A stretch of DNA of 64,000 bases from CAZIVP01 sp964542915 (GTDB lineage Bacteria; Calditrichota; Calditrichia; Calditrichales; Calditrichaceae). The stretch covers positions 16,831 through 80,830 of the forward strand of contig CAZIVP010000017.1 in the NCBI GenBank assembly GCA_964542915.1, written 5' to 3'. Under the pieces are notes generated by a model. It ran no database searches. It worked only from the letters and a program-made list of their open reading frames with translations, and was not told where the DNA came from. The first letter of the stretch is position 1, and the number at the start of each line of letters is the position of its first letter. Position numbers and translations under genes: made by a program. Below, one piece after another: positions 8,933 to 17,798 of this stretch.

Positions 8933-9583
8933 TCATATTTTCCAATGTTCCCGTTCATAAGCCGCGTTCCAGAAATTCCACTCTAATTTGGTGCTCTGTA
9001 CAAAAGTTTCTTCCATCTGTTGTTTAGTCTCGTCGGAGGAATGTTCTGCCGCCTCGTCCGTAATTTCGATTGCTTTTTGCACGGCCTGATTGAATTCTTC
9101 ACCGGCGTATGTGTCAATCCATGCCTGATATGGATTGTTGGGCGCCGTTTTTTTAATGATATGTTTGCCCACTTCACCGTATATCCAAAAACAGGGCAGG
9201 AGAGCCGCCACGCCTTCCTGGTAAGATTTTAGCGCCGTTACCGAAAGTAGAAACCGGGTGTAAGCAAAACACGCCGGTTGCTGATCCACGTCGGGATCGA
9301 TGTTAAATTCCTTAAAGAACTTTTCGTGCAGCTCCCGTTCGACGACCAGGCCGCCGATCGCAAATTCGAAAAAATCCTGCATCCGTTGATTATGTCCGGC
9401 CCGGGTGCCCGCGATACCCAGCGCTTTGGCGAAATCCGCCAGATACAGGGAATCCTGTTGGATATAAAATTGAAATGTTTCCAACGGCAGCGCGCCCTCC
9501 GTTAACTCTTTGATGAAGGGATGTTCAATAATTTTGTTGAAGATCGGATCGATAGTCTTCCACAGGTAGTCCGTAAATCGCAT
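8933..9583 (-). CDS. tenA: Aminopyrimidine aminohydrolase / thiaminase II
   Basis: This enzyme hydrolyses aminomethyl-pyrimidine breakdown products of thiamine to HMP for salvage. It is about 216 residues with the all-helical TenA fold. The catalytic Cys lies in LLPCFWIYGEVG (about residue 137), and the C-terminal Glu lies in KLEWNFWNAAYERE. The start chosen is ATG 9583 (MRFTDYLW), which has GAGGA 7 bases upstream. An in-frame ATG at 9595 overlaps the thiD stop (ATGA) and would add four residues but lacks a good ribosome site. It is the last gene of the thiM operon; no terminator separates it from the next riboswitch. Confidence 0.93.
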   Translation of the reverse strand: MRFTDYLWKTIDPIFNKIIEHPFIKELTEGALPLETFQFYIQQDSLYLADFAKALGIAGTRAGHNQRMQDFFEFAIGGLVVERELHEKFFKEFNIDPDVDQQPACFAYTRFLLSVTALKSYQEGVAALLPCFWIYGEVGKHIIKKTAPNNPYQAWIDTYAGEEFNQAVQKAIEITDEAAEHSSDETKQQMEETFVQSTKLEWNFWNAAYEREHWKI

Positions 9584-9591
9584 GGGAATCC

Positions 9592-10413
9592 TCATTTCCA
9601 GAAATTGTAAAAATGGTGAACGGGGCCACGTCCCTTGCCCAATTTATAAGCCGAACCGCGTGCAATGGCTTCATGAACATAATCGACGCCTTTTTGAACG
9701 GCGTCGTTCAACGACTGTCCTTTGGCCAGACCGGCGGCGATGGCCGAAGATAACGTACAACCGGTGCCGTGGGTGTTCTTCGTGTCCACACGGTCGAAGG
9801 TAAACAATTGGCTGGTATGATCGCGAGCGTTATAAAAGATATCAACCAGCTTTTGATCGCCGCTGTGTCCGCCTTTCAACAACACCGAGGCCGCCCCCGA
9901 TGTTTCGGCAATACGCCGGGCGGCGTCCGTCATTTCCGGCGTGGACCGGATTGTTGTTTGTAAGATCACTTCGGCTTCGGGCAGATTGGGCGTGAGAACG
10001 GTAGCGAGCGGCAGTAAATGCATTTTTAAATCATCAATGGCATCGTCTTCAAGTAACTTATCGCCCGAGGCCGCAATCATCACCGGATCCAGCACAACGT
10101 AAGGGGGGCGGTACGTTTTCAGATTTTCCGCCACGGTGCGGATTACGGCGGAACTGTGCAGCATACCGATTTTCACGGCGTCGGCGCCGATGTCATCCAT
10201 AACCGCCTGCCATTGCTGTTCGATGAACGCCGGTGGTACGCCGTGAATACCGGCCACGCCCTTTGTGTTTTGGGCTGTTAACGCTGTAATGACCGACATT
10301 CCGTACACGCCGTTGGCGGCGAATGTTTTTAAATCGGCCTGAATGCCGGCGCCGCCGCCGCTGTCCGAGCCGGCGATGGTCAGGGCGATGGGATAGTGTT
10401 TATTTTGCTGCAT
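9592..10413 (-). CDS. thiD: Hydroxymethylpyrimidine / phosphomethylpyrimidine kinase
   Basis: It phosphorylates HMP and HMP-phosphate to give HMP-PP, one of the two substrates of ThiE. The ribokinase-fold motifs are ALTIAGSDSGGGAGIQADLK near the N-terminus, VVLDPVMIAASG, LTPNLPEAEVIL and the anion-hole DTKNTHGTGCTLSSAIAA with the catalytic Asp region near residue 210. A longer frame starts at 10446, but ATG 10413 (MQQNKHYP) has a GGGAG ribosome site a few bases upstream and matches the family N-terminus. That gives 273 residues. Its TGA overlaps the upstream in-frame ATG of tenA. Confidence 0.95.
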   Translation of the reverse strand: MQQNKHYPIALTIAGSDSGGGAGIQADLKTFAANGVYGMSVITALTAQNTKGVAGIHGVPPAFIEQQWQAVMDDIGADAVKIGMLHSSAVIRTVAENLKTYRPPYVVLDPVMIAASGDKLLEDDAIDDLKMHLLPLATVLTPNLPEAEVILQTTIRSTPEMTDAARRIAETSGAASVLLKGGHSGDQKLVDIFYNARDHTSQLFTFDRVDTKNTHGTGCTLSSAIAAGLAKGQSLNDAVQKGVDYVHEAIARGSAYKLGKGRGPVHHFYNFWK

Positions 10414-10472
10414 AATACTCCCGGTTCTTGTTTTTAATTTGTGCACAAGGCTCTTTGCATATATGGCAGTAA

Positions 10473-10506
10473 CAATATCCCCCTCCGAAGGAGGGGGAAT
10501 ATATTG
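10473..10506. repeat. Perfect C-rich/G-rich hairpin between thiL and thiD
   Basis: An 8-bp perfect stem (CCCCCTCC / GGAGGGGG) with loop GAA is extended by A/T pairs on both sides. It lies in the 120-base spacer between thiL and thiD, within the transcribed operon. There is no T run, so a role as terminator is weak. It could affect mRNA processing or stability, or be a copy of the C-rich palindromes seen elsewhere in the window. Confidence 0.6.
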
Positions 10507-10533
10507 CTGGTTTAAAGAAACCTTTGGCTGTTA

Positions 10534-11535
10534 TTAAAAGTGGCTGTATCCCCGTCTAAAGGGTTTCACGACCTCTCCTTTGCTTATATAGGTTATTTCG
10601 GGCCGTCCTTCTTTTATCCGGCCGATGGCATGGAGGGGACGCCCGAATTGTTGCCGGAATTGTTCGGCGACGGAAGCGAATCGGGCGCGGTCGACCGTCA
10701 ATAAGAGTGAATAATCTTCGCCGCCCGCCAGAGCCAGTTCCGTGATATTCCATCCGAGACGTTGTGCGTTTTCCTTTAACGCTTCGGAAACAGGAATGGC
10801 GTCCACGTCGAGCTCGGCGGCCATCCCCGAGCGATTGAGAATATGCATCAGATCCGATGAAACGCCGTCGGAAATATCGAGCATAGCATGCACGGCTTCG
10901 TTCGCCGCCAGCCACTGTCCCTCCGCCACTTTGGGGTAAGGCCGGTAGTGCTGCAAATAAAGGGCATCGGTCGAGGCATTGCGTTCCACATTGTTTAAAA
11001 GGCACTGCAGGCCTCCCGCGGAATCGCCAAGTACATCAGGAACGCAAACAATGTCGCCCTCCCGTGCGCCCGAACGACGCTTGACGCGGTTTGTTTCCAT
11101 TGCGCCGATAACCGTCACGTTGATTACCATTGTACGTTCCGATTTTGTGGTGTCGCCGCCCAGAAGGGGCGTGTGCTCCGCTTCGGATAATTCGTGATAG
11201 CCGTCCATAAACGCCTCCACCCACGAGACGTCCATATCACCGGGCAAAGCGATGGAAAGAATGGAGCCTTCAGGTGAACCGCCCATGGCGGCGATGTCGC
11301 TTAAATTGACCGCGAGGGATTTAAAGCCCAGGTCATGGGCCGGGATTTTTTCGCGCAGAAAGTGAACGCCTTCGATCAAAAGGTCGCTGGTGAGCAGTTG
11401 AACCTGATGATCGTTCAAAGGTAAAATGGCGCAATCGTCGCCGATGCCGGTTTGATTTTCCCGCAACAAATGTTCGAACCGCGGTGCGATGATCCGGTCG
11501 ATCAAGCCGAACTCACCGATTTCCGAAAGTTTCAT
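10534..11535 (-). CDS. thiL: Thiamine-monophosphate kinase
   Basis: It phosphorylates thiamine monophosphate with ATP to give TPP, the last step of de novo synthesis. It is 333 residues, typical for ThiL. Motifs include GIGDDCAIL, LLIEGVHF (metal and substrate loop), NLSDIAAMGG, LLGGDTTKS, GDIVCVPDVLGDSA, MLDISDGVSSDL and ALAGGEDYSLLLTV, i.e. the AIRS-like PurM fold. A TTG at 11541 would add two residues, but ATG 11535 (MKLSEIGEF) has AAAGG upstream and fits the family. It stands in the thiM-thiE-thiL-thiD-tenA operon. With thiN next door, this organism can reach TPP both from TMP and from imported thiamine. Confidence 0.95.
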   Translation of the reverse strand: MKLSEIGEFGLIDRIIAPRFEHLLRENQTGIGDDCAILPLNDHQVQLLTSDLLIEGVHFLREKIPAHDLGFKSLAVNLSDIAAMGGSPEGSILSIALPGDMDVSWVEAFMDGYHELSEAEHTPLLGGDTTKSERTMVINVTVIGAMETNRVKRRSGAREGDIVCVPDVLGDSAGGLQCLLNNVERNASTDALYLQHYRPYPKVAEGQWLAANEAVHAMLDISDGVSSDLMHILNRSGMAAELDVDAIPVSEALKENAQRLGWNITELALAGGEDYSLLLTVDRARFASVAEQFRQQFGRPLHAIGRIKEGRPEITYISKGEVVKPFRRGYSHF

Positions 11536-11593
11536 TGCCAAGCCTTTACTTTTTGTCGTTTTGTCTTACGCTTATCAAGCCGGGGGATAGGAA

Positions 11594-12244
11594 TCATTGA
11601 TCCACAGCTTTAGCCTGTCGCACTCTTTCTTTAATTTGCCGGGCCGCTTCGGCCGGATCTTCGGCCGAGCAAATCCCGGAAACCACGGCGACTCCCTCAG
11701 CGCCTGCCCGAACCACGTCGCCGGCGTTGTGCGCTTTAATGCTTCCGATGCCGATCGCCCGATGGCGGGAGATTGCACAAATGGTTTTAACGCCTTCGAG
11801 ACCCAGTTCCGTTTTGAGCTCGTCCTTAGTCGGCGTCCGGAACACGGGACTGATGGCGATGTAATCCGCATCGTATTGATTGGCATCCTCCGCCTGCTTG
11901 TACGATTCGACGGAAAGGCCGATGATGGCCTTCTGGCCCAATAATTTGCGCGCCATTGGATACGGCATATCGGACTGTCCGATATGAACGCCGTCGGCGC
12001 CGATGGCCAGCGCTACATCGATACGATCGTTGATCAGCAGCGGGACATGATAGCCGTGCAACAAGCGTTTGATTTGCAGCGCTTCTTCGATGAAGCGCCG
12101 GGTTTCCATGTTTTTTTCGCGCAACTGAACGATATCGACGCCGCCTTTGACCGCCTGTTCAACGACCCGTTCCAGCGGGCGGCCAAGCGACAGTTCACGA
12201 TCGGTAACCAAATAGAGTTCGAGCTTAATGTTTTTTCGATCCAT
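11594..12244 (-). CDS. thiE: Thiamine-phosphate synthase
   Basis: It couples HMP-PP and thiazole phosphate to thiamine monophosphate. It is a 216-residue TIM barrel. The diagnostic motifs are in order: LYLVTDRE, VQLREKN, LLINDRIDVAL, GVHIGQSDMP, IIGLSVES, ADYIAISPVFRTPTK (pyrophosphate loop), GIGSIKAHN and GVAVVSGIC. It lies 58 bases upstream of thiL and 108 bases downstream of thiM in the same direction. Its substrates would come from ThiD and ThiM; genes for de novo HMP and thiazole synthesis (thiC, thiG, thiH) are not in this window. Confidence 0.96.
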   Translation of the reverse strand: MDRKNIKLELYLVTDRELSLGRPLERVVEQAVKGGVDIVQLREKNMETRRFIEEALQIKRLLHGYHVPLLINDRIDVALAIGADGVHIGQSDMPYPMARKLLGQKAIIGLSVESYKQAEDANQYDADYIAISPVFRTPTKDELKTELGLEGVKTICAISRHRAIGIGSIKAHNAGDVVRAGAEGVAVVSGICSAEDPAEAARQIKERVRQAKAVDQ

Positions 12245-12352
12245 AATATTTGACCGGATTTATCAGTGAATGAGTGCATGATTGAATGATTGCAATGATG
12301 GGATATCGGCTTTATAGCCGGACAAAACGCCCATACTCCCTTCAAACCATAT

Positions 12353-13168
12353 TTAACCATTGCGTTCGAGCCTGGCCCGTTTGTTGATTTCGTTTTCACT
12401 GAGATGATACAAAGCGTCCAGAAAGGCGGTTTGAAAAGAACCGGGCGCACTGGCGTGTTCGGCGGCCATTTCACCGGCGACGCCCATAGCGATCATTCCG
12501 GACGCCGCCGCCCGGAACGGCTGGTTATCGACAGCGGAAAAGGCCCCGCTGATGGCCGTGGCCATGCAACCGGTGCCGGTGATGCGCCCCATTAACGGCG
12601 AGCCGTTATGAACTTCCAGCACCTGTTCACCATCGTCGGAGACGATATAATCCACCTTTCCGCTGATAGCCACCGCGCAGCCGGTTTTGGCTGCGAATTC
12701 CTGTGCGGTTTCCAGAGCCGATTCCGCTGAAGCCGTGCTGTCTACGCCCTTGGTTTTCATTTCGCTCTGCGCCAAAGCCAGAATTTCGGAAGCGTTTCCG
12801 CGGACGATGCCGGGTTGGGCTTCGTGAATGATTTTTACCGCTGTGTCGGTTCGCAACCCTGTGGCGCCTGCGCCAACGGGATCCAGAATGACGGGCGTAC
12901 CGTTTTGCCGGGCAGCCTTTCCGGCTAACAACATGGCTTCGATCCATTTTTCGCTGAGGGTGCCGATATTTAGCACCAGGGCCGATGCAATGCCGGCCAT
13001 CTCTTCCGCTTCTTCCACGGCGTGCGCCATTACCGGTGATGCGCCCAGCGAAAGCAGGGCGTTGGCGGTCGTATTCATCACCACATAATTCGTGATGTTG
13101 TGTATGAGCGGCGTCTTTTCTCTGATTTCGTTAAGACTACGGGCGGTTACATTTGTAAAATCGTTCAT
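12353..13168 (-). CDS. thiM: Hydroxyethylthiazole kinase
   Basis: It phosphorylates hydroxyethylthiazole for re-use by ThiE. It is 271 residues with the ribokinase-like ThiM fold. Recognisable segments are LIHNITNYVVMNTTANALL, GASPVMAHA, ALVLNIGTL, PVILDPVGAGAT, IVRGNASEI and the anion-hole GRITGTGCMATA. A strong ribosome site (GAGGGG) precedes the ATG at 13168. It is the first gene behind the TPP riboswitch at 13329-13406 and its terminator at 13258-13303. ThiM and TenA together mark this operon as salvage-oriented. Confidence 0.96.
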   Translation of the reverse strand: MNDFTNVTARSLNEIREKTPLIHNITNYVVMNTTANALLSLGASPVMAHAVEEAEEMAGIASALVLNIGTLSEKWIEAMLLAGKAARQNGTPVILDPVGAGATGLRTDTAVKIIHEAQPGIVRGNASEILALAQSEMKTKGVDSTASAESALETAQEFAAKTGCAVAISGKVDYIVSDDGEQVLEVHNGSPLMGRITGTGCMATAISGAFSAVDNQPFRAAASGMIAMGVAGEMAAEHASAPGSFQTAFLDALYHLSENEINKRARLERNG

Positions 13169-13257
13169 TGTATCCCCTCTTACGGTTTAATTGCATCCTT
13201 CTTCATCCCGTTATTACGCTTTTCGGATAGCGTGGGAATCGTGTTACCGTACCAAAT

Positions 13258-13303
13258 AAAAAAAGCCGTTTTCCCGTGCCCCGGCAGCACAGTAAAACGG
13301 CTT
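13258..13303 (-). terminator. Intrinsic terminator of the TPP riboswitch before thiM
   Basis: On the minus strand a 9-bp perfect stem (AGCCGTTTT / AAAACGGCT) encloses a 21-base GC-rich loop that itself can pair (GTGC / GCAC). A run of about seven T follows. It lies between the TPP aptamer (13329-13406) and the thiM start, so it is the likely expression platform. The layout is the same as at the second riboswitch. Confidence 0.85.
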
Positions 13304-13328
13304 TCATACATTCATTCTCGTTGTAGCC

Positions 13329-13406
13329 GTTTCCCTGCGCTGCTATTAGGCAGATCAGGTTCAAGGGGTATCATCTCAGCCCGGCCATAGCCTGAGCACC
13401 CCCAAC
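13329..13406 (-). promoter_or_regulatory. TPP riboswitch (THI element) upstream of thiM operon
   Basis: On the minus strand the conserved THI-box blocks are GGGGGTGCTC, GGCTGAGATGA, ACCCCTTGAACCTGATCTG, TAATAGCAGCG and CAGGGAAA, in the right order and spacing. It is followed after about 25 bases by a strong intrinsic terminator and then, about 90 bases on, by thiM. TPP-dependent termination of the thiM-thiE-thiL-thiD-tenA transcript is expected. Confidence 0.95.
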
Positions 13407-13474
13407 GGAGCAGTCAATATAATACGATCTCAAATATCTGTCAAATAACGTCTGCGAAAACGGCTTCGCTATGC

Positions 13475-13924
13475 TTACTTCTTCTTATTAATGGCTTCCT
13501 TGACGATTTTCAACTCTTTAAGTCGCGCCTCTATTTCGTCCTCCAGTTCATTAATCTGTTTTTGTAAATCCTGATGCTTGGAATTGTCCTCTTTTGTCTC
13601 GCTTTCCTTTTCCGAGTGTTCGCTGATCTTTTTTTGGGTCAGTTCAATCTGGTTTTCGATGTTTTTAATGCCGTCGAGTAATATCTGCATCGTTTCGTGT
13701 TTCTGCAATCCCTCAAAATTATTTTCAAGAAGAAATGGATACACGGTTGAACCCAGAAGTTCCAGCTTTTTCTGCCGCGCGTTTTGTAGCTGATACAAAT
13801 GAAAGCGCAGGCGTGCGATCTTGCTGTATTCCTCGGCCACGTCGCGCACGTTCTGGGCATTGGTACGCACCACACCGTAGCCGTCTTCCAGGACCTTTTT
13901 GAGTTTGTCTAAAATCTCGGTCAT
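13475..13924 (-). CDS. Coiled-coil protein of unknown function
   Basis: A 149-residue, strongly charged, almost wholly helical protein. The N-terminal third resembles small phasin- or YtxH-like helical proteins (KLKKVLEDGYGVVRTNAQNVRDVAEEYSK). The C-terminal half is classic heptad coiled coil (KNIENQIELTQKKISEHSEK, LQKQINELEDEIEARLKELK). There is no signal peptide or membrane segment. It is alone on the minus strand, upstream of the thiM riboswitch by about 70 bases and not obviously linked to thiamine. Coding bias and clean start (ATG after an AGATATT leader, no strong ribosome site) make it a likely real gene. Function unknown. Confidence 0.7.
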   Translation of the reverse strand: MTEILDKLKKVLEDGYGVVRTNAQNVRDVAEEYSKIARLRFHLYQLQNARQKKLELLGSTVYPFLLENNFEGLQKHETMQILLDGIKNIENQIELTQKKISEHSEKESETKEDNSKHQDLQKQINELEDEIEARLKELKIVKEAINKKK

Positions 13925-14335
13925 AATATCTCCGTAATCTGCAGTTTTACCGTCATAGGTACACAGCGCTTTGCAATTAACAATGCATAAAACTCACAAA
14001 AAAAGGCGATAAAATCAAATCTTTGTCTTACAACACACTGTTGGTGGATGTTACGTCTCATAAAGAGCAGAGTTTCGTTCTCTACCATATACACCCTGAA
14101 TGCCGGTAATTAACCGCCTCGCAAGGCTTCAACGCCGGGAGGCGTCGCCGGGTGGTTTGTGAAATACATTTTTGGTTCAACTGAAATCACAAATTTGGTT
14201 CTAAAAAAAATTATCCGGCCATTCCTCTAAATAATTCTTTGCTTTGTTCGAGTTATAGTTGATCTATCAAAAGTACGGCAAAACATTAACAAGAAGGATT
14301 TTGGCAAGTCCAATCAACAAAAAAGGAGAAGCATC
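13925..14335. other. Intergenic region between divergent genes
   Basis: This 411-base gap lies between a minus-strand coiled-coil gene and a plus-strand secreted-protein gene, so it should hold both promoters. An imperfect inverted repeat lies at about 14112-14158 (AACCGCCTC ... GGAGGCG ... GGTGGTT) and could fold. The only clear element is the strong ribosome site AAAAGGAGAAG just before the ATG at 14336. No small gene was seen. Confidence 0.5.
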
Positions 14336-16609
14336 ATGCAACGTTTTTTAATTGTTTTTATCTTACTTTCTTTCATCTGCGTTATGGCGCAACAACAAAC
14401 TGGAGGTTTTGGGAACAGGGAAAATACGGGTCCGGTTATCTTATCTTCCGAAGCCAAACAGAGTGATCTTAAAATAGAGGAGGGGTTCGTTTATAGTACA
14501 ACGACGTTTACCTTTGACGATCTTGTGGTGTTCAGTTATTTCGATCAATCCAAATTTGTCGTTTTCGATAATACCGGCACGGCCGTGGACAGTGTGGTTC
14601 TGAATAAAGACGATTTCTATACCTTTCGACCCGGATCGGGCACTTATCGAATCGATTGCAACAATTCGTTTACGCTTCTGATCGGCGACCCCATCAGCCG
14701 CAGCGTTATGGGCTTTTTTGCCGTGGATGAATCGGGCAGCCCCCTTTCGACGCACATCAATACCTATATGCCCGCTGAGGATTGGGGCGAAGAGCGATTG
14801 GTCGTGTTCGCTTACGAAAACGGCACCGAGGTGTTTGTGCGCAACCTGTCGGATTCCAGCACAGTGGCAGCCGGCGTCCTGGATCGAGGCGAACATATGG
14901 AGATCACGAACGTAACGAGTACATTTATCGGCGTAAAGGCCTCGAAGCCGGTTTCGGTGTTGAGCTACGCCGACCAGGGATATTATGTGCCGGCTGATAA
15001 CGGGTCGTTTGCGGGTACGAAGTTTTACGGATTTTCGGGCTACATCGGGAGCTGGACCAACGGCGTTGTGGTTACCGCTTACGAAGAAGGCACCTCGTGC
15101 CTGATTCTGAATTCGGAGACGGGCGACACGCTCCTGACCGACAGCCTGGATTACGGCGAAACCGCCGCCCTGGAAGTAAATGAAAATCTCTACTGGGAGG
15201 TACAGACGAATAAAAAGGTGACCGTGAACAATACACCGTACGCCGGCTGGTCCAACCAGTACTACCACCTGGTGAGGCAAATGGACGCCAGTGGCGAGGG
15301 CATCGGCAAACACTTCCTGGCACCCTGCATCCCGGGCGACTTTGATCTCTATTCGTTCGGCGATAATAACGCGGTTACCATCGTCGATTTGAGTACCAAC
15401 GATACCACCGCCCAGCTCATGCTGAACAAGGGCGAACACTATCATTTATCGCCTTCAAAAACCGTTTACGAAGTAAAGGGTTCGGAAAACCTCTCCATCA
15501 TCACATCCTGGGGCGGTTCGTACGGCGCGGATTTTGTGGCGCTGGATTTTGCGGTCGAACTGCCGGATTTGGCGATTTCGGCGATCGACATCGATTTCGA
15601 CCCCGATTCCGTGAGCACCACGCCGGGCACGCCGTTTACGATTAACGCCACCGTTCACAACTACGGATTTAAAACAGCCAAAAACGTCACCTTACAATTT
15701 TACGACGGCGAACCGAGCGCCAACAATAACATCAGTTCCGTATTCACGGTGGATTCCATACCGGCGGGCGGCGAAGAAACTCTGTCGGTCAACTGGGAGA
15801 CGCCAAGTTATCCCGAGTATCACGCTGTGTACGTGACCGTCGATCAGAGGAATACCGTTGTGGAATCCAACGAATCCAATAATGTGGCGTCGCGCTTTTT
15901 AATACCGAACGATGATTTGCTGCCGCCGCTTTCCACGGTGGTTAACGCGCCTTCCAAAGTAACGTATAACGGCGACAGCCTCTCGTTTGATGCATTCACA
16001 CTCGAGACCGAAATATTCAATAACGGCGATGTCGATGCGACCAACGCCTTTGCTGAATTGCATCTGCCGCCGGAATGGTCGCTGATGGATATGGCGGATA
16101 GCTCCCAAACCTTCGGCGATATTCCGACCCGGACGACCGTCAAACACAGCTGGAAGGTTTATATTGAATCCATGCCGCAATCGTCCATGGCCAAAGTGTC
16201 GAACCAGGATGATACCGAAGCCTATTTTTATTCCATAACCGTGGGAGCGGACAACGCCGAGATCAAAGAAGTGGAACGGATGCTGCTCTTCGAGGACAGC
16301 ACGGCAGTCGGCATCGATGACGCCTTTACGGAACAAATGCCGTCCGATTTTTCGATCTCGCAGAACTATCCCAATCCGTTCAATCCCACAACCCGCATCG
16401 ATTACCGTTTACACAAAGCGGGCCAGGTGCGTTTGGACGTCTATGACGTGAACGGTCGCCGCGTGGCGGAATTAACCAATGCGCGCCGGACCGCCGGCTA
16501 CCACAGCGTCACTTTTAAAGGCGACGATCTGAGCAGCGGCGTCTATTTTGTGCGCTTCAACGTTAACGGTAAGGATATTTCCGTAATTCGCATGACGCTG
16601 ATCAAATAA
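14336..16609 (+). CDS. Secreted protein with CARDB domain and C-terminal sorting domain
   Basis: A 757-residue exported protein. A signal peptide (about 1-18, FLIVFILLSFICVMAQ) precedes an N-terminal half (about 20-415) of repeated beta-rich units of about 90 residues that resemble the IgGFc-binding-type beta module (for example MGFFAVDESGSPLS, VTAYEEGTSCLIL). A CARDB-like Ig domain follows (about 418-530: TINATVHNYGFKTAKNVTL to VVESNESNNVASR), then another beta domain. The last 80 residues form a FlgD/type-IX-like sorting domain (QNYPNPFNPTTRIDY, YDVNGRRVAELT, SSGVYFVRF). The protein is probably surface-anchored or released; its ligand is unknown. A strong ribosome site precedes the start and a strong terminator follows, so it is monocistronic. 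Confidence 0.85.
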   Translation: MQRFLIVFILLSFICVMAQQQTGGFGNRENTGPVILSSEAKQSDLKIEEGFVYSTTTFTFDDLVVFSYFDQSKFVVFDNTGTAVDSVVLNKDDFYTFRPGSGTYRIDCNNSFTLLIGDPISRSVMGFFAVDESGSPLSTHINTYMPAEDWGEERLVVFAYENGTEVFVRNLSDSSTVAAGVLDRGEHMEITNVTSTFIGVKASKPVSVLSYADQGYYVPADNGSFAGTKFYGFSGYIGSWTNGVVVTAYEEGTSCLILNSETGDTLLTDSLDYGETAALEVNENLYWEVQTNKKVTVNNTPYAGWSNQYYHLVRQMDASGEGIGKHFLAPCIPGDFDLYSFGDNNAVTIVDLSTNDTTAQLMLNKGEHYHLSPSKTVYEVKGSENLSIITSWGGSYGADFVALDFAVELPDLAISAIDIDFDPDSVSTTPGTPFTINATVHNYGFKTAKNVTLQFYDGEPSANNNISSVFTVDSIPAGGEETLSVNWETPSYPEYHAVYVTVDQRNTVVESNESNNVASRFLIPNDDLLPPLSTVVNAPSKVTYNGDSLSFDAFTLETEIFNNGDVDATNAFAELHLPPEWSLMDMADSSQTFGDIPTRTTVKHSWKVYIESMPQSSMAKVSNQDDTEAYFYSITVGADNAEIKEVERMLLFEDSTAVGIDDAFTEQMPSDFSISQNYPNPFNPTTRIDYRLHKAGQVRLDVYDVNGRRVAELTNARRTAGYHSVTFKGDDLSSGVYFVRFNVNGKDISVIRMTLIK

Positions 16610-16648
16610 CGGCGTCGCAAACACCGGATCATATTACTGAATCGAAGA

Positions 16649-16682
16649 CCCGCCTGCGCCGGACCGCAGGCGGGTTTTTTTA
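16649..16682 (+). terminator. Intrinsic terminator after the CARDB protein gene
   Basis: A perfect 10-bp GC-rich stem (CCCGCCTGCG / CGCAGGCGGG) with a 6-base loop is followed by eight T. It is 40 bases downstream of the stop at 16609 and ends that single-gene transcript. Confidence 0.92.
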
Positions 16683-16936
16683 TGGCTGCGTTCGCGCACG
16701 CCCCACCTTTGCATCCCTATCCACTTAGTAAGGAGAGAGGTCTGTCGCGATACGTACATTCAAATTTTGGTTTGGTGAATTCGGGTTGTTAATAACCGAC
16801 GCCGGGTTCCGGTATTAAATGTATTGTGTAGCGTATCGGGGCGGGCTGTAAACGCAGGCGGGCAAAACAAGTTGGGCGGCTGGCATACACACGTCAGTTT
16901 TGAAATCGAAATACGACGTTTTTCGTAACCGTGCTG

Positions 16937-17329
16937 TTAGCGGTTCTGGTTGATATACCAGGGACCCATGGCCGGCAAATTGACCGCTATGGGCTTCCCG
17001 CCGGGATCGGCCTCGTTGCATAGCGGTTGATAGTGATCGTACAGATATTTGCAGATGCCGTCCCGTTTGCTGCGATGTGTTACGGCGGCGTATTCGAAAC
17101 CGCAGACGTTATCGTTGATCGCTTTTTTGATGCAATGGTTGGGCTCCTCATCCGATAGATGGCCAAGCAAAGCCGTTTGCAGATTGGGGGTACTTCCGGC
17201 GTAGAAACACTGCCAGTTGTCGTGATCGATATAAAGCCACAGCAAATAAACGCCGGGCTCGTTGGGCACGTACTCCTGTACTTCCGTATTCGTGTAGATG
17301 CGATTAAACCATGACCAGTGAATGTGCAT
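16937..17329 (-). CDS. GIY-YIG-like domain protein, probably non-catalytic
   Basis: A 130-residue protein with the outline of a GIY-YIG nuclease domain: EPGVYLLWLYI (the GIY part), CFYAGSTPNLQTALLGHL (the YIG part), a central FEYAAVTHRSKRDG strand and a final helix IxKYLYDHYQPLCNE. The helix-borne Arg usual after YIG and the catalytic Glu at its usual place are not evident, so nuclease activity is doubtful. It has no signal peptide. It is a single gene between a terminator region and a gene-poor stretch; start ATG 17329. The family call rests on pattern similarity only; otherwise it is a hypothetical protein. Confidence 0.55.
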   Translation of the reverse strand: MHIHWSWFNRIYTNTEVQEYVPNEPGVYLLWLYIDHDNWQCFYAGSTPNLQTALLGHLSDEEPNHCIKKAINDNVCGFEYAAVTHRSKRDGICKYLYDHYQPLCNEADPGGKPIAVNLPAMGPWYINQNR

Positions 17330-17798
17330 ACCGTATGCTCTCCTGCTAAGTTTGACCCTCGCAACGCTGATTAAAGTGAAATGCGCCTGCCGGTCGGGCG
17401 TAGCTGAACAAACGCCTTTTAAACGTACACCGCCCCGCAGACCGTTTTACTCTCTATATATAAAGTCGTATAAGGAGGGCAAAAAGTCACACGGGCCGGA
17501 ATTTTTTTTCGAAACAGGCAAGGCGGTGCATGGGAACGCGGTGGATCACTGATTGCAATACAGCGCTACGGTGTGCGGCGCGGAGCGGTTTGAGCTGATG
17601 ATATGTTGAAAGGCATTAAGCACCGGGAACACAGAGTGCCCCCGGGAAAAAAGGTTAAGCGGGTGGTGAGGGTATACGGATACAGTGTGATGGGAATTCA
17701 GGGCGGATTGGGGATGAGTTCATATTTAAAAGGCAGAAGTTCGGGGCAAAAGCATTGTTCCACCCTCGCCGGGCCTTAAACTATTTGAAGGCTTCATT
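17330..17798. other. Gene-poor stretch before the accessory island
   Basis: No convincing gene is visible in about 470 bases. A 76-codon open frame on the plus strand (17322-17552) has odd, Arg/Lys/Cys-rich composition and no family resemblance, and was not accepted. The stretch probably holds the promoter of the minus-strand GIY-YIG-like gene near 17340-17480 and decayed sequence beyond. Confidence 0.4.

Noticed and set aside
17322..17552. 76-codon plus-strand frame
   Set aside because: Unnatural composition rich in Arg, Lys and Cys; overlaps the start of the minus-strand GIY-YIG-like gene.
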